NCBI RefSeq assembly: GCF_047302465.1
Contig: NZ_CP178621.1
Coordinates: 1,550,001-1,614,000 of the forward strand
DNA length: 64,000 nt
Source: JACMRP01 sp047302465
GTDB taxonomy: Bacteria; Bdellovibrionota; Bdellovibrionia; Bdellovibrionales; Bdellovibrionaceae
Reading direction: 5' to 3'
Within the stretch, counting starts at the first letter, position 1, and the number at the start of each line of letters is the position of its first letter. A model generated the notes under the pieces. The model did no database searches, had not been told where the DNA came from, and worked only from the letters and a program-made list of their open reading frames with translations. The position numbers and the translations under genes are program-made. Positions 1 to 8,133 of this stretch are shown here, one piece after another.

Positions 1-231
1 CTGTTTTTCGTCGCTGGTGTGGCCGAGGTGTTCACTTAGAAGTTCGCCTTGTTCCAAGCTCAAGTGCGCATGTCCGTAAAGCACTTGCGAAATATATGTC
101 GGCTGGCAAGTCAGGGCCTTCGCCATGGCAGCACGGTGGCCGCTGCGCTGATCGCGAGGTCCCACCAGTGAAATGAGATAGTCCTTATATGCTTTGTATT
201 CGAAAAGACTGTGGTTTTCGGCGTTTTTCAT
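1..231 (-). CDS. TIGR02147/DUF4423-family regulator, N-terminal part (cut by window edge)
   Basis: Only the first 77 codons are inside the window; the reading frame is open to the edge. The protein starts MKNAENHSLFEYKAYKDYL, then has a helix-turn-helix-like stretch (AMAKALTCQPTYISQVLYG, residues 35-53) and AHLSLEQGELLSEHLG. This is the usual N-terminal layout of TIGR02147 proteins, a family thought to regulate transcription and expanded in Bdellovibrio and Fibrobacter. It diverges from the secreted protein at 352, with an inverted repeat at 232-252 directly upstream of its ATG. Family call by pattern; the target is inferred to be its own promoter and/or the divergent gene. The complete homologue at 56125 supports the assignment. 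Confidence 0.75.
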   Translation of the reverse strand, partial: MKNAENHSLFEYKAYKDYLISLVGPRDQRSGHRAAMAKALTCQPTYISQVLYGHAHLSLEQGELLSEHLGHTSDEKQ

Positions 232-252
232 AATGGTAGTAATACTACCGTT
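232..252. promoter_or_regulatory. Palindromic operator candidate between divergent genes
   Basis: GGTAGTA (235-241), one central A, then TACTACC (243-249) form a perfect 7-bp inverted repeat; with one mismatch it extends to 232-252. It abuts the start codon of the leftward TIGR02147 gene, where binding would block initiation. The operator role is inferred from position and symmetry. Confidence 0.45.
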
Positions 253-351
253 ACAATGGTTTAAATGCAACACAATGATCTATCCGTGGGGGTTGTCGTC
301 GTTAATAATATCTTTATGAAAACAACCCTCAGTGATACACACGGAGAATCT

Positions 352-1455
352 ATGACAAAAAAGATATTCATAATAGCCGCGACGATGTTCTTTGCACTGC
401 AAGCCCACAGCGGTGGAGTCAGTGATGGCGGGGGTGGAACCACAAATCCATTGCCTGTTGATGTAGATATGATCGCATATCGAGTGGGTGAAATCGGCCG
501 CGTTGTTTTAGCGTGGACCTATCGCCAAGAATCCAAATTTAGTCAATTAAGCCCTTCGGAAAAAGTTCAGTCTTCTTATGCAAAGTTTTTTGGGGGACCG
601 GTTAGCCTCACTAAAGTCGTTAAAGAGACGGTTTTTGAGGTGAGATTGAGTGGGCCATGCTTTGATGCGAATGGACAGCCAAAAGAAGGCAGCACTTTTG
701 CTTCACAAGCAGGGGCATTGTGTTTGAGTCCTTATTTGATGGCGCCGAAGTTGACTCAGTTTAATTTTGAAGCTGAGACAGCAGCCTTAATGATTCATGA
801 ACTGTCCCATGTATTGGGGGCCAGCGAGGCTGAGGCTGAAGCTATCCAAAAAGATGCGCTTCTGGATCTTGCTCATATGCGGTTTTTGGATGTCTATTTG
901 GAACTGAATTCTTTGGTGGGTATTCCTGCCTCAGTCTATATAACCGGTGGTAAAATTGCGGACGCCAACGACACTCCACGCTGGTGGATCACGGGGCCGA
1001 TGGATACCTTGAGACTTGAACGTGAAGATGTGGATTTATGGGTTAGAGATTGGATTGACTTACGCAATCGCTATTTCGAAAAAATCTCTTCACCGATTTT
1101 GTACTCATCACCTGAAATTTTACGTTCTTATACGCCGATGACGCAAAAAATTGAAGTTGTTGCAGTCTTCATTTGCATGAATGACGAGCGTGAAGAGCCC
1201 TCCATTCGTAAAGAGTGCCAAAAGGAAATGGCAAAACTTTTCGGAACAGCCACCAAGCTGACCGCAAGAGAGACCATCCTGCGTAGAGATGGAATTGATC
1301 TCGGCGCTGATTTTGATCTTGTGATGATTCAAAAACCTGAAAGCTGGGATGATGCAAAGACCCTCATTATTGAAGTACTCGCATACGTTGATAAGCTAGT
1401 TGTTGAAACGACTGCTTTGGCCGAGTTCACAACTCAAGTCTACATCACGAATTAA
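352..1455 (+). CDS. Secreted HExxH putative metalloprotease-like protein
   Basis: The start at 352 is chosen because it follows a GGAG site (343-346) and begins with a signal peptide (MTKKIFIIAATMFFALQAHS); an upstream in-frame start at 265 has no such support. The mature protein opens with a glycine-rich GGVSDGGGG stretch. Residues 149-153 read HELSH, an HExxH zinc-binding pattern, followed by VLGASEAEAEAIQ, whose acidic residues could supply a third ligand. I recognise no named family. The protein is about 367 aa. It resembles the secreted protein at 56923 in layout (signal peptide, GGGG, central helix at the HELSH position). Proteolysis is a hypothesis from the motif only. Confidence 0.65.
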   Translation: MTKKIFIIAATMFFALQAHSGGVSDGGGGTTNPLPVDVDMIAYRVGEIGRVVLAWTYRQESKFSQLSPSEKVQSSYAKFFGGPVSLTKVVKETVFEVRLSGPCFDANGQPKEGSTFASQAGALCLSPYLMAPKLTQFNFEAETAALMIHELSHVLGASEAEAEAIQKDALLDLAHMRFLDVYLELNSLVGIPASVYITGGKIADANDTPRWWITGPMDTLRLEREDVDLWVRDWIDLRNRYFEKISSPILYSSPEILRSYTPMTQKIEVVAVFICMNDEREEPSIRKECQKEMAKLFGTATKLTARETILRRDGIDLGADFDLVMIQKPESWDDAKTLIIEVLAYVDKLVVETTALAEFTTQVYITN

Positions 1456-1472
1456 AGAGAATTAGGGATTGC

Positions 1473-1492
1473 GCCGGCACGGTCGTGTCGGC
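1473..1492. terminator. Hairpin between convergent genes
   Basis: GCCGGCAC (1473-1480), loop GGTC, GTGTCGGC (1485-1492): an 8-bp stem with one G-U pair, between the convergent ends of the genes at 352 and 1497. The following T-run is short (TCTTT), so this is a weak terminator candidate. Confidence 0.4.
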
Positions 1493-1496
1493 GTCT

Positions 1497-3431
1497 TTAA
1501 GCGGCTTTTTTAGCAGGGACTTTAGTAAGGTAAGGGACTTCGATAAAGAGTGTGTTGCCCTTACCTAAAGTCGATTCTACCCAAACTTTTCCACCGAGCT
1601 GCAGAACTTCGTATTTAATCGCATCCATACCGACGCCACGACCTGAAGTCTCTGTGACTTGTTCTTTGGTAGAGAACTGAGAATCAAAAATATGCTGAAT
1701 CACTTCGTGATCGGACTCGTTATCTGTCTTGATGCCTTTGCTGGCTAGTTTTGCGCGGATTTTTTGTGGATCCACGCCGCCGCCGTCATCTCTCAATGAA
1801 ATTCTAAGAGTCGGAGTAGGCAAGTCTTGGCGTTGGAAGCTAACAAAGATTTCGCCGCCTTCTGGTTTGCCAGCTTTGTGACGAACCTCAGGTGTTTCAA
1901 TCCCGTGGTCGACAGAATTTCTAAAAGCATGCACGAACGTCGCAAAGAGAGGCCCATAGATTTCCGGCACTACCGGAATCATGTCGTTTTTAAATTCCAC
2001 ATTACGAAGCATTTTATTTTCTTTTTCAGCGACACGGAAGGCAACTTCCTTGTACGGATCAAAGAAATTCTTAATTGGCTCAAATAGAAGATGCGCCAAC
2101 GCATTTTCCGCCATAGTTTTCGCTTGTGGAATTGTTTGCAGCTTTTCCAAAAGCATATTGAGTTCAGTCGCAGAGATTTCGAGCATTCTTTCGCTAGAAA
2201 GGATTGATGCGCCCAAAATCTCTTTTGTTTCATTCAAGAAGTTGGTGAACTGCAGCTCTACAGCCTGGCATTGGCTCATCAAACGGTGAGCGTGTTCTTG
2301 GCTTGGGTTTTCTTTGTACTCCGTCAAGCGAGTCTCAGCATGATGACAGCTTTCAGCGACTGCATGAACCGAGAAGAGGGCAGCGCCACCTTTAAGCGTA
2401 TGCAATGAGCGGAAGATAGCCTCTGAGTCCCATTGCGGTTGCGGTTTAGTAATTGCTGAACGCAATTCACCCAGCATATGTTGGGATTCACGGATAAAGC
2501 GACCCATTTCATTCTTGCTGCGGATCAAGTTAATGATCAGTTTTGCATGATGTTTTTCATTCTCGGCTTGCTTGCGGGCCTCAACCAGAGAAGTGATGTC
2601 AGATGCAACAACAACAACGCCGTCGATTTGATTTTCTTCATTACGAAGAGGGAAGTATTCGAGGGAAATATTACGGCCCTTGCTGTGAGGGAACTCCGCA
2701 GGTCCAAGCGGAGCCAAATCGTCAAATGGCAACATCTCCATAAAGAGAGTGCTCATCCATTTTTTGAAGCCGTCGGTTTTCTTCTCACCCAGTTTTAGGA
2801 CATCCCAAATCATTGCGCCAGCAGGTGAAGTTTCGATAGTGTTTTCACAAGCTTTGGAAGAGACCTCTAGGCACAAGCCTTCTTTGTTGAAGATGAAGAA
2901 GCCTTGGCTCAAGCTGTCCAAGAGAGCCTTCATCAAACGGTTCATGCTAGAGATTTGTTGAGTTCTTTCCTCAACCATCTTTTCCAAGTTTTTAGAGTAT
3001 TGTTCTAGTTCGGCGCGAGCTTTTTGCAAATCTAAGATGACATCTTCTTTTTGCTCGAGCTCGGCACGGTATTTCTTTTGTAAACGCTCTTCCAAAGTTA
3101 CGTCACGCACGAAGACGATCCAGTGTTGGTCGCCAGCGTCGTTTTGGATCGGTTGGATCGTGATCTGAACTTTGCCTTTTTGACCTGAAGAAGTTTCGAA
3201 GTTTACTTCTTTGTACGGTGTTGGATCCTTTACGTTATTAAGATTGTCCAAAGCATCGATAGGTTCACTAAAGGTGAAGAGTTCTTTGAAAGACATTCCG
3301 CGGCTGATTTTACGGACTGAAAGTTCACAAACCACAGCGGCAGTTTCATTGCAATAAACGACCTTTGCCTCTGAGTTGAGGATGAAAGTCGGTTCTAGAA
3401 GTGTATCAAAGAGTGGGTAGTGTGCTTTCAT
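1497..3431 (-). CDS. CheA-like PAS-PAS-Hpt-HATPase sensor kinase
   Basis: 644 aa. Order: PAS domain (about 1-115), coiled coil (115-165), second PAS (165-290), Hpt domain (about 305-405) with phospho-acceptor motif SLHTLKGGAALF (His344), then a histidine-kinase ATPase domain with N box HAFRNSVDHGIE (501-512), G1 DDGGGVD (548-554) and G2 GRGVGMD (597-603). The ATPase half is of the chemotaxis CheA type, but no CheW-like domain or receiver is present and there is no membrane segment. Its ATG overlaps the stop of the FecR/FN3 gene by one base (TAATG), so the two are probably translationally coupled. It likely phosphorylates its own Hpt and passes phosphate to a receiver such as the protein at 8134 (inferred). 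Confidence 0.85.
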   Translation of the reverse strand: MKAHYPLFDTLLEPTFILNSEAKVVYCNETAAVVCELSVRKISRGMSFKELFTFSEPIDALDNLNNVKDPTPYKEVNFETSSGQKGKVQITIQPIQNDAGDQHWIVFVRDVTLEERLQKKYRAELEQKEDVILDLQKARAELEQYSKNLEKMVEERTQQISSMNRLMKALLDSLSQGFFIFNKEGLCLEVSSKACENTIETSPAGAMIWDVLKLGEKKTDGFKKWMSTLFMEMLPFDDLAPLGPAEFPHSKGRNISLEYFPLRNEENQIDGVVVVASDITSLVEARKQAENEKHHAKLIINLIRSKNEMGRFIRESQHMLGELRSAITKPQPQWDSEAIFRSLHTLKGGAALFSVHAVAESCHHAETRLTEYKENPSQEHAHRLMSQCQAVELQFTNFLNETKEILGASILSSERMLEISATELNMLLEKLQTIPQAKTMAENALAHLLFEPIKNFFDPYKEVAFRVAEKENKMLRNVEFKNDMIPVVPEIYGPLFATFVHAFRNSVDHGIETPEVRHKAGKPEGGEIFVSFQRQDLPTPTLRISLRDDGGGVDPQKIRAKLASKGIKTDNESDHEVIQHIFDSQFSTKEQVTETSGRGVGMDAIKYEVLQLGGKVWVESTLGKGNTLFIEVPYLTKVPAKKAA

Positions 3432-5575
3432 TAGAACCCACGATTCTTTTGATGATGAATCATAAATTGCCGATCCGCCCAGTCGCTGTTTAAGCTCTCA
3501 TCTGGGCCAAGAGCACGAATACGCCAGTAAATGTTACCGTAAGGGATTTTCTCGCGAACCAAGAAGCGAGTTTCACCCAAAGTTTTGCTCATAACTATGC
3601 GCGAGAAGCTTGCGTCAGAAGAGACTTCTACGTGGTACTTCGTAGCGTCTTGAACTGCAGCCCATTCGAGCCAAATCAGAGGTTCCATGTCTTTTTGTAA
3701 GAAGACCGTTGTTTTATCGTAAGGCTCAATGAGTTCTGGTGCTTTGAGTGTTTTCTTAAACACATAAGTCGTATCTTGAACGTTTGAGAACTCACTCATA
3801 TCTTGAGAGCCTTCGCCAAGTGCCTTCACGCGTACAAAGTATTTTCCGGGCTCTGGCAAGCGCACAGTCCCGTCAGTCGTGTTAACTTCTTGTTGTACCG
3901 GATTCTCAAAAGTTGGGGATTTATCCATCTGTACAAGATAAGATTGAGCGTCTGGAATAGAAGACCAAGTTACACGTACTTCTTTTTCAGGAGGAACCGC
4001 GTTAATGTTCGTCTCTTTAATAAGAGTTGATGGAATTCCGCCCAACACAGGAGCGTCTCCGTACACTTCGATCACGCCAGTTTCGCTCGGATCACTGCTT
4101 TGTCCAAGTGCTGTGCGGGTATAAACACGGAAGTAATGCTTACCTGGCTTGTACTGAGTCCAAGTCGTTCTTGTGTTCTCGGTCTCGACGACTTGAGCAC
4201 CAGTGAAACGAGGGGATTTGGAAATTTCAAAGCGATAGTCTTTTGCGACGTCGACGTCTGTCCAAGCCATTTGCGGAGAATTCGCGGCTGAAGGTGCGCG
4301 ATCTTCGGTTTTTGGCATTTGGAAACGAATGCGTTTTTCCACCAGGCGAGGCGCTGGAGGTTTAACTTCGGCATTTACTTCAAATGTAAAGGCGTGAGGC
4401 TTCGACCAAGGCGAAGGATGTTTGTCTTTGTCGTAACCACGAACGCGGGTGAAGTATGGGCCCGAGCGTAAGTTCGGAGTAATAACTTCTTTTGGAGTCC
4501 ATGCATCTTTCTCGACAAGGATATCACTAAAGTCCGCCGAGCGAGACAGCTGCCATTGATAGTTTTTGTGGCGCTCATCTGCTTGCCATGTGATCTTGGT
4601 ATTTGCCTGCAAGCCAGTTGGTCCACTAAGGGCTTCGACTTTCACAGTCGCTTTATCTGTAGGAGTAACGACTTGAGGTGGCATCATGTAACTGAGATAG
4701 AATTTTTGTGAAGTTGAAGTAGCAAGATGCTTGCGGCGACTATCAAGGCCTTTGACACGCCAGAAGTAGGGACCTTCTTTTAAAGAGTCTTTCACGCTGA
4801 TTTTTTGCTCGGCAGTCGTGCGCAGAGCCAGAACCTTTTTAAAGTCTTCTGTTTTTGCAATTTCAATTTCGTACTGACCAATAGGGCCGCGACCTTCCCA
4901 CTCGAAAGCAAGTGGCAATTTGTCAGCCGCACGGTACATGTAGATATCATTTTTGGTGATCAAACGGACCTTGGCTTCAACCTGTCCTTTTTCGATCCCC
5001 TTTTTGGTGATTTGCAGAGCTTCGTTGGATTGAAGTTTCTGTTTTCCATTTTTGCCTGTGATCTCTGCATCGCCTGAAAGAACTTTTACATCCAAATCGC
5101 CAGTTTGAGAACGATTGATCTCGAACTTCGCATCTTTACCTTGGATCGTGTATTCTTCGCTGCCGGTTTTGATGCGAATAGGTGAGTTCCCGTTTCCAGT
5201 GAATTGACCAAAACGCAAATCCAATTCCATCTGACCATTTTTCAGATTCAAATTCACAAGAGAGTTCTCTTGGATTTGAATGACGCTGCCATCACTCAAC
5301 TGGATTTGTGCTTCAGAGCCGTCGCCAGTAAAGATGCTGTCTTTGTTGAAGACTTGATCTTTTTTGTTTCCTGGAAGCCAGATGAAATTACCACTGTTTT
5401 TTCTGCGAACGTCATTGTTGGATGAGGAGATCGTTCCTATCAGTGGTTCATTACTTGTATTTTTTGGGAAGATGAGTGAGTCGTCGTATAACAAATACGA
5501 TAGCGCTAAGAGGATCACGACGGATCCACTTAAAATGATTCTATCTGTTGTTGAAAATCTGTTAAATACACTCAT
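3431..5575 (-). CDS. Membrane-anchored FecR-domain protein with FN3-like repeats
   Basis: About 714 aa. The ATG at 5575 is preferred over a TTG six bases upstream. The N-terminus carries one transmembrane segment (RIILSGSVVILLALSYLLY). A FecR-type domain follows (roughly 50-190, with GDGSEAQIQLSDGSVIQIQE). Then come at least five fibronectin-III-like modules, each ending in a variant of YFxRVxG (GPYFWRVKG, GPYFTRVRG, HYFRVYT, KYFVRVKA, IYWRIRA). The bulk is expected in the periplasm. It is first in a leftward operon with the kinase at 1497 and could be the envelope sensor or scaffold for it; that link is inferred from the one-base gene overlap. Confidence 0.8.
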   Translation of the reverse strand: MSVFNRFSTTDRIILSGSVVILLALSYLLYDDSLIFPKNTSNEPLIGTISSSNNDVRRKNSGNFIWLPGNKKDQVFNKDSIFTGDGSEAQIQLSDGSVIQIQENSLVNLNLKNGQMELDLRFGQFTGNGNSPIRIKTGSEEYTIQGKDAKFEINRSQTGDLDVKVLSGDAEITGKNGKQKLQSNEALQITKKGIEKGQVEAKVRLITKNDIYMYRAADKLPLAFEWEGRGPIGQYEIEIAKTEDFKKVLALRTTAEQKISVKDSLKEGPYFWRVKGLDSRRKHLATSTSQKFYLSYMMPPQVVTPTDKATVKVEALSGPTGLQANTKITWQADERHKNYQWQLSRSADFSDILVEKDAWTPKEVITPNLRSGPYFTRVRGYDKDKHPSPWSKPHAFTFEVNAEVKPPAPRLVEKRIRFQMPKTEDRAPSAANSPQMAWTDVDVAKDYRFEISKSPRFTGAQVVETENTRTTWTQYKPGKHYFRVYTRTALGQSSDPSETGVIEVYGDAPVLGGIPSTLIKETNINAVPPEKEVRVTWSSIPDAQSYLVQMDKSPTFENPVQQEVNTTDGTVRLPEPGKYFVRVKALGEGSQDMSEFSNVQDTTYVFKKTLKAPELIEPYDKTTVFLQKDMEPLIWLEWAAVQDATKYHVEVSSDASFSRIVMSKTLGETRFLVREKIPYGNIYWRIRALGPDESLNSDWADRQFMIHHQKNRGF

Positions 5576-5677
5576 CCACAAATCATTTCGGCTATTTGTG
5601 GAAATAAATTTACGGACTTTTGACTAAGATCTAAAACCTAGACCTACTCAGAGGGGTATTACTCGGGCATACTTAGA

Positions 5678-7519
5678 TTGGTGAAAAAGTCTGGCATATC
5701 AATAAGATATAAAATCCTGCTACTGTTGACACTTATCCCGTTGTTAACCCTGTCGATCTATCTATTCCTAGCGGTTCAGATTTTCGAAAGCGACAAGGTT
5801 GCCTATGTCTTTGACTCGTCCAGCAACGTTTCTGGGGCGATGGCATCTCAAGTAAAAGCTCAATTGAACTCGCTCTTGAATGAGTCCAAACCTGTATTTC
5901 AAGATTTTTTGACGAATGGTGATTTCACTTCCCAGACCAGTGTTTTTTTTGCATCAGGATCTAGTCTAGAGTCCGTTGTTGCGTTTCGTTTCAATACGGA
6001 AACAAAAAAGTACGAAAAAAAAGCCTTCGCAGAAAAAACTGCGCGGACAACTGAGGGCATCTTGCTAGGTCTTGAAAAGATGATGCAAGGAATTTTCACG
6101 GAAGTGGAAGCGCAAGGTCGCACAGTAAAAGTTCCTTACCAAGATGACCGTCTTTTTATTTTTGAAAAAGTAAAAGGTGAGAAGGAAGAGCAGGGCACTA
6201 TCTTTATGGTGATCGCGCGTCTTCCGGAAGTTGCAGAGATGTTCCGTGCTCAGTCTTCGCAAAGACTCTATCTAGTGTCTCGAGATGGACTGATCCTTTT
6301 CGGCCCAGAGGGAACAGTGGGCTCTCAGATGCAGCGTATTTTTCCTTTGAGAATTTTAGAAAATGCGAACAATAAAGTTGCTCAAGGGGCAGAGACCGTC
6401 AAAGACGCTTCAGGCACTGAGTTGTTGGTTTCTTATTCTCGTGCGGGTTTTGGTGACTTGATGGTGGTCTCTTCCGTCGATAAGAAAAAAGCACTTGGCG
6501 CGGTAGAAATCTTGATTCGCAAATCTTTGATCTTTTTCGGTATCTTGATTGCTGTCACGGCGATCATCAGCTTGTTAGCTTCAAGCTCTTTGACGGGTGC
6601 ATTGACCTTGTTGTTTGATGCTACGAAAAAAGTTGCGGAAGGGGATTTCAACATTCGTGTGAATGTGAAGTCCACAGATGAAGTGGGAACGTTAGCGGAC
6701 AACTTCAATTTGATGGCTGCCGAAGTATCACGTTTGTTAGATGCAACAGCACAGAAAGCGCGTATGGAGTCCGAGCTTCAAACCGCAAAAACTGTGCAAG
6801 AAACTCTGTTCCCAGAAACAACAGCAAAGATCGGCCCATTGTCCATTGCTGGTTACTACGAACCCGCAAGTGAGTGCGGTGGCGACTGGTGGCATTACTG
6901 TCAAGTTGGTCGCAAGATCTTCTTGTGGATCGGGGATGCCACAGGGCACGGAGCGCCGGCCGCTTTGATCACGAGTGCTGCAAAGTCTGCGTCTACAATT
7001 ATCGAAAGACTCAATGTCAATCCGGCACAAGCTTTGGAACTTTTGAATAGATCAATTTATGACGTTTCAAAAGGCCGTATCATGATGACATTTTTCTTGG
7101 CCTCTTTTGATCCAGATACAGGCGAATTTACGTATGCAAATGCGTCACATGAGGCGCCTTTCTTGATTAAGAAAAGTGAAAACGCCCTGAAGAAGAAAGA
7201 TTTGATACCATTAAATGAGGTGAATAATCCACGCTTGGGGCAGGGGCGCGATACGAAGTACAAGCAAACCAGTGTGACTTTGGATCCTGAAGATATGGTT
7301 TTCTTCTACACCGACGGGATTCCTGATATTCAAAATGGTGTGAAGATGACTTGGGGCGAACGCGAGTTTTTGAAGGCAATCATTAGTACAAATAAGGATT
7401 ATCCGTCAGCCCAAGACTCTGTCGATCGTTTAGCTCAAATGATTCAGGACTATCGTCAGGGTGAAGTTCTGATCGATGACGTTACATTTTTTGTAGTCAA
7501 AAATGATCCGAGAGTTTAA
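5678..7519 (+). CDS. HAMP-PP2C (RsbU/SpoIIE-type) serine phosphatase
   Basis: Starts at TTG 5678 or the adjacent GTG 5681; neither has a close Shine-Dalgarno. Layout: transmembrane segment (13-33), periplasmic sensor region (35-280), second transmembrane segment (283-303), HAMP (about 303-355), short coiled coil, then a SpoIIE/PP2C phosphatase domain (385-610). Metal-ligand motifs are visible: ECGGDWW (Asp403), IGDATGHG (Asp420) and YTDGIPD. Family members dephosphorylate STAS-domain antagonists in partner-switching. A STAS-like protein is encoded 44 bases downstream, so it is the probable substrate. No RsbW-type kinase is visible nearby. Confidence 0.88.
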   Translation: MVKKSGISIRYKILLLLTLIPLLTLSIYLFLAVQIFESDKVAYVFDSSSNVSGAMASQVKAQLNSLLNESKPVFQDFLTNGDFTSQTSVFFASGSSLESVVAFRFNTETKKYEKKAFAEKTARTTEGILLGLEKMMQGIFTEVEAQGRTVKVPYQDDRLFIFEKVKGEKEEQGTIFMVIARLPEVAEMFRAQSSQRLYLVSRDGLILFGPEGTVGSQMQRIFPLRILENANNKVAQGAETVKDASGTELLVSYSRAGFGDLMVVSSVDKKKALGAVEILIRKSLIFFGILIAVTAIISLLASSSLTGALTLLFDATKKVAEGDFNIRVNVKSTDEVGTLADNFNLMAAEVSRLLDATAQKARMESELQTAKTVQETLFPETTAKIGPLSIAGYYEPASECGGDWWHYCQVGRKIFLWIGDATGHGAPAALITSAAKSASTIIERLNVNPAQALELLNRSIYDVSKGRIMMTFFLASFDPDTGEFTYANASHEAPFLIKKSENALKKKDLIPLNEVNNPRLGQGRDTKYKQTSVTLDPEDMVFFYTDGIPDIQNGVKMTWGEREFLKAIISTNKDYPSAQDSVDRLAQMIQDYRQGEVLIDDVTFFVVKNDPRV

Positions 7520-7563
7520 ATTTAGATATTATTTAGAGTAAGGACCGAACGAGGGAGCAACAC

Positions 7564-8034
7564 ATGTCGAAATTTGACGTTAAATTAAATAAAGCCGGTG
7601 AGAAATTGAACGTAGTTATGGCTGGTTCTATTGATGAAGACGCAGATTTTACTCAGTTAAGTCTTGCGGGCGCTTCGCAAATTGAAATTGAAATGGCTGG
7701 TTTGAAAAGCATCAACTCTTGCGGTATCCGCGAGTGGATTAAGTGGATGAGCACTGCTCCTGCCGCTAACATCACGTTCAATCAATGCCCGAAAGTAATC
7801 GTAGATCAGATCAATATGGTGGATGGCTTCTTGCCAACTAACGCCAAAGTTCAGTCCTTTTTTGTTCCTTATTACAACGATGAATCTGGTTCTGAAAAGA
7901 ACGTCCTGTTTCGTCTTGGGACAGAATACACCGATTCGAATGTGACACCTCCGGGCGATGTTAAAGATGACGAAGGTAATGCCATGGAAATGGATGTTAT
8001 CGAGTCCAAGTATTTTAAATTTATTAAAAAATAG
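7564..8034 (+). CDS. STAS-domain protein (probable anti-anti-sigma-type partner)
   Basis: 156 aa, with a strong ribosome site (GAGGGAG) before the ATG. The first 110 residues fit a STAS fold: an early GSIDEDADF turn and SINSCGIREW, where SpoIIAA/RsbV proteins have the DSxG phosphoserine loop. The INSxGxREW variant is typical of Gram-negative STAS proteins. The acidic C-terminal tail (VKDDEGNAMEMD) is not part of the fold. The gene follows a PP2C phosphatase and precedes a receiver protein, as expected for a partner-switch module. Confidence 0.75.
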   Translation: MSKFDVKLNKAGEKLNVVMAGSIDEDADFTQLSLAGASQIEIEMAGLKSINSCGIREWIKWMSTAPAANITFNQCPKVIVDQINMVDGFLPTNAKVQSFFVPYYNDESGSEKNVLFRLGTEYTDSNVTPPGDVKDDEGNAMEMDVIESKYFKFIKK

Positions 8035-8133
8035 ATCGACCTAGGTCCTGTTTCTGTTTGAGAGTCGCTCTATAAGGTCTAGTTACATCATAAGTTCGTT
8101 TAATTTCACGTGTTTTCTTCCGAGAAGTCTTAC

